A DNA stretch of 52,994 nucleotides from an uncultured Bacteroidales bacterium (GTDB lineage Bacteria > Bacteroidota > Bacteroidia > Bacteroidales > Paludibacteraceae): the NCBI GenBank assembly GCA_902785605.1, contig CACZZL010000021.1:1-52994 (forward strand), written 5' to 3'. The position numbers and the translations under genes are program-made. Each line of letters starts with the position of its first letter. The first letter of the stretch is position 1. Shown piece after piece: positions 24,478-33,290 of the stretch. The notes under the pieces are model-generated. The model made no database searches. It was not told the DNA's origin and saw only the letters and a program-made list of their open reading frames with translations.

Positions 24478-25359
24478 ATGGACAAGTTTGAACAGTTATT
24501 TGCGCAGTATCCCTGCCCCTTTACAGACGAGCAAGTAAAAGCTCAAGTGGAAGATATCCTCGCGAAGCATTTTGACGAGAACAACAACGTCGAGGTGTGG
24601 AAAGAGTGTCTGCATCAGATTGACTACACCACCCTCAGTGCTGATGATACCATCGCCAGAGTGGAGAAGATGGCCAATGCAGTGAATAATTTTGAGAAGG
24701 ATTTTCCGGGTATTCCGAACGTAGCTGCTATCTGCGTTTACCCTGCTATGGCAGAGTACGTACGCAAGGCGCTCAAGGATCCGAAGTTCAATATCGCTTG
24801 TTGCTGCGCAGGTTTCCCTGCTGCACAGACGTTCCCGGAGATCAAAGTGGCCGAGACCGCAATGGCACTCAAAGTCGGTGCTACCGAAGTGGATATCGTA
24901 CTGTCTGTAGGTAAGTTCCTCGAGGGACGTTATCAGGAGTGCTTCGACGAGATCGCAGAGATCAAGGCTGTATGCGGTGAGCATCACCTCAAAGTGATCC
25001 TCGAGACCGGTCTGCTCAAATCGGCAGAGAACATCTGGAAAGCATCCATCCTGAGCATGGCTGCAGGTTGCGATTTCATCAAGACCTCGACCGGTAAGAT
25101 CGCAGTGAACGCTACGCCGGAAGCTACGTTCATCATGTGTAATGCTATCAAGGCTTGGCGTGAGAAGACAGGTGTTAAGATGGGTTACAAACCCGCAGGT
25201 GGTGTAAGCACAACCGCTGAGGCTGTACAACACTTCACGCTCGTCAAAGAGGTGCTGGGTGAAGAATGGCTCAACAACGAGTCCTTCCGTTTCGGCGCTT
25301 CGCGTCTGGCCAACAACCTGCTCAGCTCGATCGTTGGCACAGAGACGAAATACTTCTAA
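24478..25359 (+). CDS. deoC: deoxyribose-phosphate aldolase
   Basis: A 293-residue TIM-barrel aldolase cleaving 2-deoxyribose 5-phosphate to glyceraldehyde 3-phosphate and acetaldehyde in nucleoside breakdown. The Schiff-base Lys lies in GCDFIKTSTGKIAVNA; VDIVLSVGKFLEG, LKVILETGLL and YKPAGGVST are further family blocks. It is longer than E. coli DeoC at the N-terminus, as usual in Bacteroidales. It ends in a 4-base overlap (CTAA) with the stop of the converging lipoprotein gene, with no terminator hairpin between. Confidence 0.94.
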   Translation: MDKFEQLFAQYPCPFTDEQVKAQVEDILAKHFDENNNVEVWKECLHQIDYTTLSADDTIARVEKMANAVNNFEKDFPGIPNVAAICVYPAMAEYVRKALKDPKFNIACCCAGFPAAQTFPEIKVAETAMALKVGATEVDIVLSVGKFLEGRYQECFDEIAEIKAVCGEHHLKVILETGLLKSAENIWKASILSMAAGCDFIKTSTGKIAVNATPEATFIMCNAIKAWREKTGVKMGYKPAGGVSTTAEAVQHFTLVKEVLGEEWLNNESFRFGASRLANNLLSSIVGTETKYF

Positions 25360-27464
25360 TTGATTGCATCCACTTTCGTAATGCGGAAGGTCGAATCGTT
25401 CTTCTGCGCGAAGTGGAGCACATAACTGGTGTGAACCGACTTGATGGTCAACCGGTTATTCGATTGCAGTGGTGCATCTTCGAACTCGAGGTGCGCCACT
25501 GTTCCTTGTAGATAGTCCTTATCGGGCGCAGTGTTCTCATTGAGCACGTAGATCGGGTCGAGCATGACCACAATACGCGGCAGACGGACATGCAACAGCG
25601 AGTGTTTCTTGAACAGGTTGCTGTTGTCTTCTATTCGGATGTCCGAGTTGCGTAACAGACTCTCTTTGATGGACGAAGCGGTCTCGTTCATTGAGGCAAA
25701 ATAGTGCTGGCGTTGTTTCATGGACGCACTACCCGTCAGTTCGGCTACCGAGGCATGATAAGTCGGGTTGTAGTTGGTGTGCGTGTCGGCGTTATAGACG
25801 TTGTCAATCCAGCATATCGTGTTGTCCGTCAGTGCGATAGCACGCACACGGGTGATGTCGTTGAACGACTTACCGCGGTAATTGAGTTCGATCTCACCCA
25901 TCTCCGCACGCTCATTGCCGTTGATGCGGTTGAGGGTCGGGACACGCACCACATGGTACTCGGTCTTGTACATGTCCGTGAAGTGGAAGCAGAGGAACAC
26001 GCGCACGTTCTCAAACGTCTTGTCACTGCGGTTAATGAGCGACACTTTGAGTTTGTAGTCATCATTTCCCATGCCCATGATCTTGGACGAACGTTTGAAC
26101 GAAACGTCCAGGTACGAGTTCTCCGGCAGCAGCTGTTTGAAACTGCAGGACAGGTGCTCCTCGCAGTACTCCATGTCGGACAGCAGGCAGTCATATGCGG
26201 CTTGGTTGGAACGGCGGAAGAAGTGGTTGTAGATCTCCTCACGGGCAGACAGCATATCGCCCGACTGCTCGTACAGCATCGCTTTGGTGAAGTTGGGGGA
26301 GAACATACCGAATCCTTCCATGGTCGATTGGTACAGGCTCAACAGGTATCCGCCTTCAGCGGTGTTATTCAAATAGGTACGTGCGCGATAGGACGAGAGC
26401 ATATCCGTCAGACGCTCCGCCTGACGCGGGTACTCCATCGCGGCCTGGTCACAATAGACAAAAGCTTGCGTCCGGTTACCCTCTTTGGCACGAATCAGAC
26501 CCTTGAGCAGCAGTGCCGGTGCAGACTGTTCCGGCCAACGCTCGATATACTCGTCCAGCATCTTATCCGCTTGTTTGAGGCGGGCATCATGGACCCGGTC
26601 ATTGGTCGTCGTCAACTCCCCGTTGGACGGCAGTACCGCTACGTCCGTAGGCGTGGCATGTGAATTGGCCGACTGGATGATGGCCATGCATTGAATCAAC
26701 TGCATCTCGCGGTTGTTGGGATCGCGCTGCAGCGCTTCCTGACACGCTTTGAACGTGGCTTCGTACTCGCCGCTGTACAGGTTCAGGTACGCGCGGTCCT
26801 TGACCAGACACAACTGGTTCCACTCCTGCATGTATTTGTTGTAGATCGGCATATAGTCCTCCAGGTACTCCACATACTGCGTCCGCACTTTGTGCAGCCG
26901 TTTCTGCAGGTCGCCTTTGAGTTTCTGCTCTTTCTCGTACGCATCAAACACCCGTTCACCTGTCTTGGCAGCCGCGGTGAAACCTATTGCTCCCGGCAGG
27001 AAAGCGTCCGGGGTCAGGATGTACCGAATCAGACCGTGCAGGTTGCCCGAATTGGCGGTCTGCGTATACTCCTGCGTAGCCAATTGGCTGATGTCCGAAC
27101 TCAAGTCACGACCCAGCGTAGACCACAGATGCAGGTCCTCGTACTCCTTGTCAATGAGGTACATCTCCTGCAGTATCGGCAGTAACTGCACACGCATATC
27201 GACCACATCTTGTGCTACATGACTGTAGTCCTGACGAGCCATGTACTCCAAGTATGTCTGGAAATCCTCCGAACGGGCCTGCGCCAATTCAATGCCGTTG
27301 AGCAAACGCACGGTCTCCTCAATGTCATAGTCATCCCCTTGTGCTCCCTGTAGCGCTTTGTACGAAGGTTCGAATGCCTCAATCGGCACATAATCGGTCG
27401 GTTTGTCCTTACATCCGAAAAATAGCAGAACGGTAGTCAATAAAACGAAATAACGTGTTTTCAT
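25356..27464 (-). CDS. large lipoprotein with TPR-like helical region
   Basis: A 702-residue predicted lipoprotein; the lipobox FFGC puts the lipid on Cys18. The middle (about 150-420) looks like helical tetratrico-type repeats: AYLNLYSGEYEATFKACQEALQRDPNNREMQLIQCMAII, PALLLKGLIRAKEGNRTQAFVYCDQAAMEYP, AMLYEQSGDMLSAREEIYNHFF. The last about 250 residues are beta-rich (KLKVSLINRSDKTFENVRVFLCFHF). I do not recognise a named family. It could be a scaffold or sensor facing the periplasm. Confidence 0.7.
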   Translation of the reverse strand: MKTRYFVLLTTVLLFFGCKDKPTDYVPIEAFEPSYKALQGAQGDDYDIEETVRLLNGIELAQARSEDFQTYLEYMARQDYSHVAQDVVDMRVQLLPILQEMYLIDKEYEDLHLWSTLGRDLSSDISQLATQEYTQTANSGNLHGLIRYILTPDAFLPGAIGFTAAAKTGERVFDAYEKEQKLKGDLQKRLHKVRTQYVEYLEDYMPIYNKYMQEWNQLCLVKDRAYLNLYSGEYEATFKACQEALQRDPNNREMQLIQCMAIIQSANSHATPTDVAVLPSNGELTTTNDRVHDARLKQADKMLDEYIERWPEQSAPALLLKGLIRAKEGNRTQAFVYCDQAAMEYPRQAERLTDMLSSYRARTYLNNTAEGGYLLSLYQSTMEGFGMFSPNFTKAMLYEQSGDMLSAREEIYNHFFRRSNQAAYDCLLSDMEYCEEHLSCSFKQLLPENSYLDVSFKRSSKIMGMGNDDYKLKVSLINRSDKTFENVRVFLCFHFTDMYKTEYHVVRVPTLNRINGNERAEMGEIELNYRGKSFNDITRVRAIALTDNTICWIDNVYNADTHTNYNPTYHASVAELTGSASMKQRQHYFASMNETASSIKESLLRNSDIRIEDNSNLFKKHSLLHVRLPRIVVMLDPIYVLNENTAPDKDYLQGTVAHLEFEDAPLQSNNRLTIKSVHTSYVLHFAQKNDSTFRITKVDAIN

Positions 27465-27488
27465 ATGCGTACAAGTATCAATTTGGGT

Positions 27489-27520
27489 GCAAAATTACTA
27501 CAAATTTTGCATATATGCAA
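27489..27520 (-). promoter_or_regulatory. promoter of TPR lipoprotein gene
   Basis: Minus-strand TTG (27520-27518) within a TTGCATATATGCAA palindrome, 20 bases, TAATTTTGC (27497-27489). Confidence 0.75.
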
Positions 27521-27546
27521 ATTTTGGGGCATTTTTTTCTTTTTTC

Positions 27547-27578
27547 TTGCATATGTCAAAAAAAAACACTACCTTTGC
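27547..27578 (+). promoter_or_regulatory. promoter of nfnAB-like gene
   Basis: TTG at 27547, 20 bases, TACCTTTGC at 27570-27578; 34 bases before the ATG. Confidence 0.78.
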
Positions 27579-27612
27579 AGCCGCAAAGGTTTGGAATTAA
27601 AACAACGAAGAT

Positions 27613-29961
27613 ATGAATACGATTATCAGTAAACGTTTTTACTCTGAAAATGTGGCAGAAATAGTGGTGGAAGCACCGCTGATTGCGCGCAGTCGTCGTG
27701 CGGGGCATTTTGTGATCATCCGCGTGGATGCGCAGTCGGAGCGTGTGCCGTTAACCATCGCCGGGGCGGATATAGAGAAAGGAACGATCACTTTAGTAGT
27801 ACAGCGCATCGGTGCATCCACGCATAAGCTGCTGGACATGGAACCGGGTGAGCGTCTGCATGACATCGTCGGTCCGCTGGGTCGCGCTACGCGCATTGAG
27901 AAATACGGTACGGTCGTATGTGCCTGCGGTGGCGTAGGTGCTGCGCCGATGCTGCCGATCGCAGAGGCCCTCAAGAAAGCCGGCAACCGCGTCATCACCG
28001 TGCTCGCAGCACGTAACAAAGACCTCATCATCCTGAAGGATGAACTGGCACAATGGTCCGACGAGGTTATCCTCATGACAGACGACGGCTCGGTCGGACA
28101 GAAAGGAGTGGTGACGGTCGGCGTGGAGCAGGTCATCAATCGCGAGAAAGTGGATAAGTGTATCACCATTGGTCCGGCGATTATGATGAAGTTCGTGGCG
28201 CTCACCACCGCCAAATACAACATCCCGACCGAAGCTTCGCTTAACACCATCATGGTGGATGGAACGGGTATGTGCGGCGCATGCCGTGTGACCGTGGACG
28301 GCAAGACCAGGTTCGTCTGCGTCGATGGTCCTGAGTTCGATGCACACGGTGTCAATTGGGACGAGATGCTGAGCCGAATGAAAGCGTTCAAGAACGAGGA
28401 GATGGAGGCGCTGGAGAAATATAATGAGCGCTCACAGAGCGAGCTCAATGATGAAATGAGCGCGGCTAAGCCGCTCAATGATGCATCATTAAGCACCAAA
28501 GGTGCGTCACCATTTAGCGAAGCGGCTCAATCCATCATTCCTTTTGAAGGCAAGCCCAAGGACCGCGTAGCTATCCCCCGTGTTCAGATGCCGGAACTGC
28601 GTCCCGAAGTGCGCGTCAAGAGCTTACACGAAGAGGTGAACCAGGGCTTGACTTTCGAGCAGGCCATCACCGAGTCTCACCGTTGTCTCAACTGTAAGAA
28701 CCCGACTTGTGTACAAGGCTGTCCGGTGAACATCAACATCCCGGGCTTCATCAAGACCCTCGAGACAGGAGACGTGCTCGGCGCCGCTGCGGTCATCAAA
28801 GAGAGTTCGTCGCTGCCTGCAGTCTGCGGACGTGTCTGCCCGCAAGAGAAACAATGCGAGTCGCAGTGTATCCATCTCAAGATGGGGCATCCCGCAGTGG
28901 CGATCGGTTACCTCGAGCGTTTCTGCGCAGACTATGCGAATAGTCAAATCGTACATCGTACATCGTTAAATCGTACATTACCAACTACCGCCACGAAGAT
29001 TGCAGTAGTGGGTAGTGGTCCTGCGGGTCTGACCTTCGCCGGAGATGCCGCTAAGTACGGCTACGAGGTGCATGTGTTCGAAGCGCTGCATGAGATAGGC
29101 GGTGTGCTCAAGTACGGTATCCCCGAGTTCCGTCTGCCGAACCGCATCGTGGACATCGAGATCGACGGTCTGCGTGCCCTCGGCGTGCAGTTCCATACCG
29201 ATACCATCATCGGTAAGACCCTCTCTGTCAAAGAGTTGGAAGAGCAAGGTTTTGCAGGCATCTTCGTCGGTTCGGGAGCTGGTCTGCCGCGTTTCATGAA
29301 CATCCCGGGTGAGAACCTGAACGGTGTGATGTCGTGCAACGAGTACCTGACCCGTGTCAACCTGATGGATGCCTCCAATCCGAACACCGATACACCGATT
29401 CTGTACGGTAAGAACGTAGCTGTCATCGGAGGTGGTAACACCGCCATGGATGCGGTGCGCACCGCTAAACGTCTTGGTGCCGAGCACGCGATGATCATCT
29501 ACCGCCGTTCGGAGAATGAGATGCCGGCGCGTATCGAAGAGGTGCATCATGCCAAGCAAGAGGGCATCGAGTTCATGACGCTCCACAACCCCATCGAATA
29601 CCATGCCGACGAGAACGGACGAGTATGCGAAGCGGTGCTGCAAGTCATGGAACTGGGCGAACCCGATGAGTCGGGTCGTCGTAGTCCTGTGCCCGTTGAA
29701 GGCAAGACCGTCACCATTCCGGTAGACCTCGTGATCGTAGCTGTCGGCGTATCCCCGAACCCGCTCATTCCGTCGTCCGTGGAAGGACTGGAGATCAGCC
29801 GTAAGGGTACGATCGTCGTCAACGAAGGTATGCAGTCCGCTATCCCGACCATCTTCGCCGGAGGCGACATCGTACGCGGCGGTGCAACGGTCATCCTCGC
29901 CATGAGTGACGGACGCAAGGCAGCTGCGGCTATGCATGAGTATTTAAAGGCTAAAGGTTAA
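27613..29961 (+). CDS. fused NfnAB-type ferredoxin-NADP reductase / GltD-like protein
   Basis: A 782-residue two-part flavoprotein. Residues 1 to about 280 are the NfnA/DHOD-B-like part: FAD and NAD binding (CGGVGAAPMLPIAEAL) and the 2Fe-2S motif GTGMCGACRV...FVCVDGPEFD. Residues about 320-782 are the GltD/NfnB-like part: 4Fe-4S Cys in CLNCKNPTCVQGCPVNI and CGRVCPQEKQCESQC, FAD motif VVGSGPAGLTFAGDAAKYG, NAD(P) motif VIGGGNTAMDAVRTAKR. Separate NfnA/NfnB couple NADH, NADPH and ferredoxin by electron bifurcation; fused versions are frequent in Bacteroidales. Two stretches come from short-period repeats: the domain linker (28430-28550) and SQIVHRTSLNRTLP (28944-28982). Confidence 0.88.
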   Translation: MNTIISKRFYSENVAEIVVEAPLIARSRRAGHFVIIRVDAQSERVPLTIAGADIEKGTITLVVQRIGASTHKLLDMEPGERLHDIVGPLGRATRIEKYGTVVCACGGVGAAPMLPIAEALKKAGNRVITVLAARNKDLIILKDELAQWSDEVILMTDDGSVGQKGVVTVGVEQVINREKVDKCITIGPAIMMKFVALTTAKYNIPTEASLNTIMVDGTGMCGACRVTVDGKTRFVCVDGPEFDAHGVNWDEMLSRMKAFKNEEMEALEKYNERSQSELNDEMSAAKPLNDASLSTKGASPFSEAAQSIIPFEGKPKDRVAIPRVQMPELRPEVRVKSLHEEVNQGLTFEQAITESHRCLNCKNPTCVQGCPVNINIPGFIKTLETGDVLGAAAVIKESSSLPAVCGRVCPQEKQCESQCIHLKMGHPAVAIGYLERFCADYANSQIVHRTSLNRTLPTTATKIAVVGSGPAGLTFAGDAAKYGYEVHVFEALHEIGGVLKYGIPEFRLPNRIVDIEIDGLRALGVQFHTDTIIGKTLSVKELEEQGFAGIFVGSGAGLPRFMNIPGENLNGVMSCNEYLTRVNLMDASNPNTDTPILYGKNVAVIGGGNTAMDAVRTAKRLGAEHAMIIYRRSENEMPARIEEVHHAKQEGIEFMTLHNPIEYHADENGRVCEAVLQVMELGEPDESGRRSPVPVEGKTVTIPVDLVIVAVGVSPNPLIPSSVEGLEISRKGTIVVNEGMQSAIPTIFAGGDIVRGGATVILAMSDGRKAAAAMHEYLKAKG
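28430..28550. repeat. repeat-derived interdomain linker in nfnAB gene
   Basis: GCTCAATGATGAAATGAGCG, GCTCAATGATGCATCATTAA, GCGTCACCATTTAGCGAAGC and CAATCCATCATTCC recur as related pieces. They encode a low-complexity linker rich in Ser, Ala and Asn between the two enzymes. A related arrangement is found in rdgB at 51420-51482 on the opposite coding strand. Confidence 0.6.
28944..28982. repeat. in-frame short-period repeat inside nfnAB gene (AAATCGTACATCGT type)
   Basis: Runs of ATCGTACATCGTACATCGTT followed by AAATCGTACATT are read as QIVHRTSLNRTL, just before the FAD-binding glycine motif. The same unit type occurs in the spacer before kdsA. Confidence 0.65.
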
Positions 29962-29977
29962 AGGTTATAGGTTAAAG
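29945..29977. repeat. short-period repeat before dacB (AAAGGTTA type)
   Basis: AAAGGCTAAAGGTTAAAGGT continues with TATAGGTTAAAG. It spans the end of the nfnAB gene and the whole spacer, and directly borders the TTG start of dacB. Confidence 0.6.
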
Positions 29978-31360
29978 TTGAAAATTCTTTTAGCGATATT
30001 ATTGAATGTCAGTTTTCTGACCGGCCATCCGATTACGGGTCAGGCGAACATGTCCGTGCTGGTGCAGAACATGACTACGGGGGAGGTGATTGACAGTTAC
30101 CGCCCCGATCATGTGGTGCCGCCTGCCAGCGTGCAGAAACTGCTGACAACTGCTGCGGCCTTGGAGATCTTAGGTCCCGATTTTCGTTTCCCGACTGTGC
30201 TGGAGTACACCGGGACGATTGAGAAAGGCGTGTTGCACGGCAATCTGTACATCCGCGGCAACTGCGACCCGTCGCTGGGTTGGAAAGGGAACACGGCGTT
30301 CCTTAACCGCTGGGTCAAGGCCGTGCGTGAGGCCGGTATCCAACGCATTGACGGAGCTGTGATAGCCGACATGACGATGCTGGATGGCGAAGCGCAGAAT
30401 CCCGGTTGGCTCTGCGAAGATGCGGGTAACTACTACGCCCCGGGTATCTTTGCCCTCAATTACTACGGCAACACGATGAACATCACCCTCAAGAGCGGTG
30501 ACCCCGGTTCCGTAGCAACGGTCTTGGGCACCGAACCGCGTGTAGAGGATATGGTGTTCATCAACCATGTGCGCTGCGGTAAGATCACGCACGATGGGGC
30601 TTTTGTCAGCGGTCTGCCGTATAGTCGTGAGCGTTATCTGACGGGCGCGGTGCCCTCTAACTTAGGCACGTTCGGGGTCAAAGGAGACCTGCCGAATCCG
30701 GGACTGCTGCTCGCACGACATTTTACCAACCGTCTGCGCGAAGCGGGCGTTCAAGTGAAACGCGATGCAACGTATATAGCGGATTACAACCCGCTCACAC
30801 CGCCGCGGCAGGAACTCTATACCCATTACTCCGAACCGCTCTCGCAGATCATCCAAGAGACCAATGTTAACAGTAACAACCTCTATGCGGAAGCGATCTT
30901 CCGTTACTTGGGCACGCGTTATACCTTACCGGGTACGATCAATAACAGTCAGGACCTGCTGCGTGACTACTGGCGTCGCCGCGGCGTATCCGTCCAGAGC
31001 GCGATCATCAAAGACGGTTGCGGTCTCGCGCCCCAAGATGCCGTCAGCGCCAAAGCGTTCGTGCAACTGCTCATGATCATGTCCCGTAGCCAGAATGCCG
31101 ATGCGTGGATGGCTTCGCTGCCTGTCAGCGGACAGACCGGAACCCTCAAGTCGCTCTGTCCCAAGACGCCGCTGGAAGGACGTATTCATGCCAAGAGCGG
31201 TACAATCGCCGGCACAAAGAACTTCGCGGGTTACATCGACATGCCGAATGGAGACCGATGGGTGTTCGCGATCCTCATCAACTCCGCGCCCGGCAAGGCA
31301 CGAAACATACAAACGGTCATACAACAATACCTGCTGGATGTATATAAAGAGCACCAATAG
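29978..31360 (+). CDS. dacB: D-alanyl-D-alanine carboxypeptidase/endopeptidase (PBP4 type)
   Basis: A 460-residue periplasmic penicillin-binding protein that trims cell-wall cross-links. Active-site motifs are SVQK (PASVQKLLT, nucleophile Ser), SNN (NVNSNNLYAEAI) and KSG (HAKSGTIAGT), with the large insertion typical of PBP4. The start appears to be TTG at 29978, giving a signal peptide KILLAILLNVSFLTGHPITGQA; no ATG gives a signal sequence. It starts 16 bases after nfnAB, from which it is separated only by a short-period repeat, and overlaps birA by 23 bases. Confidence 0.88.
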   Translation: MKILLAILLNVSFLTGHPITGQANMSVLVQNMTTGEVIDSYRPDHVVPPASVQKLLTTAAALEILGPDFRFPTVLEYTGTIEKGVLHGNLYIRGNCDPSLGWKGNTAFLNRWVKAVREAGIQRIDGAVIADMTMLDGEAQNPGWLCEDAGNYYAPGIFALNYYGNTMNITLKSGDPGSVATVLGTEPRVEDMVFINHVRCGKITHDGAFVSGLPYSRERYLTGAVPSNLGTFGVKGDLPNPGLLLARHFTNRLREAGVQVKRDATYIADYNPLTPPRQELYTHYSEPLSQIIQETNVNSNNLYAEAIFRYLGTRYTLPGTINNSQDLLRDYWRRRGVSVQSAIIKDGCGLAPQDAVSAKAFVQLLMIMSRSQNADAWMASLPVSGQTGTLKSLCPKTPLEGRIHAKSGTIAGTKNFAGYIDMPNGDRWVFAILINSAPGKARNIQTVIQQYLLDVYKEHQ

Positions 31361-32030
31361 TACCAACACGCTGCTTAAAGAGTTGCTGGCCAAAGGCGAG
31401 TGGCCGGAAAACGAACGTTTTCTCTATGCCGGCTACCAGACCGCAGGACGAGGACAAACCGGAAACGGGTGGGAGAGTGAAGAAGGCAAGAACCTGCTGT
31501 GCTCCATCCTGCTGCCGCCTACCAAAAACCTGTATTTCCTCAATATCGCCGTTAGTGTGGCGGTTTGTAGAGCGATGAGCGAGCTAAGGATGAGCGAATT
31601 AGGGATCAAGTGGCCGAACGATATCTATTGGAACGATAAGAAACTGGCCGGTATCCTGTTGGAGAACGCCATCGTAGGCTCGGAGGTTAAGTACTCGATC
31701 GCAGGCATTGGTTTGAACGTCAACCAGACGGTTTTTGTCTCCGATGCACCGAATCCTGTTTCTTTGAAACAGATTACCGGCCAAGAGCACGACATCGACA
31801 AACTGATGGATCGCTTGATGGCAGAGATAGACCAAGTGCTGAACGAGGACGTGTGGCCCTATTACAAAGCACACCTCTATCGTCGGGAAGGATATTGGCC
31901 TTACGAAGATGCCAACGGGCGTTTCGAGGCGCGCATCGAAGATGTGCTGTCTACCGGTGAGATCGTGCTACGGGATAAACAAGGAAACCAACGAAAATAC
32001 CATTTTAAACAGGTACGCTATATACTATAA
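31338..32030 (+). CDS. birA: biotin--[acetyl-CoA-carboxylase] ligase
   Basis: A 230-residue cytosolic enzyme that activates biotin with ATP and attaches it to the carboxylase carrier. Motifs AGYQTAGRGQTGNGW (nucleotide loop), IKWPNDIYWNDKKLAGILLE and AGIGLNVNQ are present; there is no N-terminal DNA-binding domain, so it is not the repressor form. The ATG at 31338 lies within the end of dacB. The segment CRAMSELRMSELGIKWPND includes a duplicated MSELR/MSELG unit from a short repeat at 31571-31604. Confidence 0.9.
   Translation: MYIKSTNSTNTLLKELLAKGEWPENERFLYAGYQTAGRGQTGNGWESEEGKNLLCSILLPPTKNLYFLNIAVSVAVCRAMSELRMSELGIKWPNDIYWNDKKLAGILLENAIVGSEVKYSIAGIGLNVNQTVFVSDAPNPVSLKQITGQEHDIDKLMDRLMAEIDQVLNEDVWPYYKAHLYRREGYWPYEDANGRFEARIEDVLSTGEIVLRDKQGNQRKYHFKQVRYIL
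31571..31604. repeat. in-frame short-period repeat inside birA
   Basis: GATGAGCGAGCTAAG and GATGAGCGAATTAG are adjacent related 15-base units, translated as MSELRMSEL just before KWPND. Confidence 0.5.
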
Positions 32031-32063
32031 TTTTTAATTTGTAATTTTTAATTTTTAATTATA
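32028..32063. repeat. short-period repeat before rmlB (AATTTTT type)
   Basis: AATTTTTAATTTGTAATTTT continues with TAATTTTTAATTAT. The 7-base pattern fills the whole birA/rmlB spacer. Confidence 0.55.
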
Positions 32064-33197
32064 ATGAATAGTATCATCATTACCGGCGGAGCCGGTTTTA
32101 TCGGAAGTCACGTCGTGCGTCTGTTCGTGAACAAGTACCCTGACTACCGTATCATTAACGTGGACAAACTGACTTACGCAGGTAACCTGGCGAACCTCAA
32201 GGACATCGAGGACAAGCCGAACTACCGCTTCGTGCGGGCCGATATCTGCGACTTTGACACCATCTATGCCCTCATGCAAGAGGAGCATGTGACGGGTGTC
32301 ATTCACTTGGCGGCCGAGAGTCATGTGGACCGTTCCATCAAGGACCCCTTCACCTTCGCTCGCACCAACGTCATGGGTACGCTGTCCATGCTGCAGGCTG
32401 CCAAACTGTACTGGGAGTCGCTGCCGGAGAGGTACGAGGGCAAGCGGTTCTATCACATCTCGACCGATGAGGTGTACGGGGCGCTCCAACTGACCCATCC
32501 GGAAGGAATCGAGCCGCCGTTCACAACCAAGGCATCGTCGGGCGAACACCACCTTGCGTACGGTGAAGACTTCTTCTATGAGACGACCAAGTACAACCCC
32601 CATTCGCCGTACTCGGCATCCAAGGCTTCGTCGGACCATTTCGTACGTGCGTTCCATGACACCTACGGCATGCCTACCATCGTCACCAACTGCTCGAATA
32701 ACTACGGCCCCTATCAGTTCCCCGAGAAACTGATTCCGCTGTTTATCAATAACATCCGTCATCGTAAACCGCTGCCGGTATATGGTAAGGGTGAGAACGT
32801 GCGCGATTGGTTGTATGTGGTTGATCATGCCCGCGCGATCGACCTTATCTTCCACAAAGGAACGGTGGCTGAGACCTATAACATCGGCGGATTCAACGAG
32901 TGGAAGAACATCGACATCATCAAGACTATCATCGCCACCGTAGACCGTCTGCTCGGTCGTCCGGAAGGCGCAGACCTCGACCTGATCACCTTCGTCACCG
33001 ACCGCGCGGGACACGATATGCGCTACGCGATTGACTCTACCAAACTGCAACGCGAACTGGGTTGGGAACCTTCCCTGCAGTTCGAAGAGGGCATCGAGAA
33101 AACCGTTCAGTGGTACCTCGATAACCAGGAGTGGTTGGACAACATCACTTCCGGTGACTACGAGAAATACTACGAAGAGATGTATAAAGGACGCTAA
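32064..33197 (+). CDS. rmlB: dTDP-glucose 4,6-dehydratase
   Basis: A 377-residue NAD-dependent short-chain dehydratase making dTDP-4-keto-6-deoxyglucose, a precursor of dTDP-rhamnose for surface glycans. NAD motif GGAGFIGSHVV at the N-terminus; active-site YSASKAS (Tyr/Lys) and the STDEVYGAL loop with the catalytic Asp/Glu. The other rml genes are not in the window. A terminator with an exact 13-bp stem follows at 33199. Confidence 0.95.
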   Translation: MNSIIITGGAGFIGSHVVRLFVNKYPDYRIINVDKLTYAGNLANLKDIEDKPNYRFVRADICDFDTIYALMQEEHVTGVIHLAAESHVDRSIKDPFTFARTNVMGTLSMLQAAKLYWESLPERYEGKRFYHISTDEVYGALQLTHPEGIEPPFTTKASSGEHHLAYGEDFFYETTKYNPHSPYSASKASSDHFVRAFHDTYGMPTIVTNCSNNYGPYQFPEKLIPLFINNIRHRKPLPVYGKGENVRDWLYVVDHARAIDLIFHKGTVAETYNIGGFNEWKNIDIIKTIIATVDRLLGRPEGADLDLITFVTDRAGHDMRYAIDSTKLQRELGWEPSLQFEEGIEKTVQWYLDNQEWLDNITSGDYEKYYEEMYKGR

Positions 33198-33198
33198 A

Positions 33199-33231
33199 AC
33201 AAAGGACGCTCAATCGAGCGTCCTTTGTTAT
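33199..33231 (+). terminator. intrinsic terminator after rmlB
   Basis: ACAAAGGACGCTC (33199-33211) pairs exactly with GAGCGTCCTTTGT (33216-33228) around loop AATC. The following T-tract is weak because a short-period repeat begins at once. Confidence 0.8.
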
Positions 33232-33290
33232 TGGTTATTGGTCATTGGTCATTCATCATTCATCTTTCATCTTTCATCTGAAACGCGTCA
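33226..33290. repeat. long short-period repeat (ATTGGTC/ATTCATC/TTTCATC)
   Basis: ATTGGTTATTGGTCATTGGT is followed by ATTCATCATTCATC and TTTCATCTTTCATC, all in 7-base units. It fills the space between rmlB and the araC-type gene. Confidence 0.7.

Noticed and set aside
33226-33290. CRISPR array
   Set aside because: Units are 7 bases with no spacers and no cas genes anywhere in the window.
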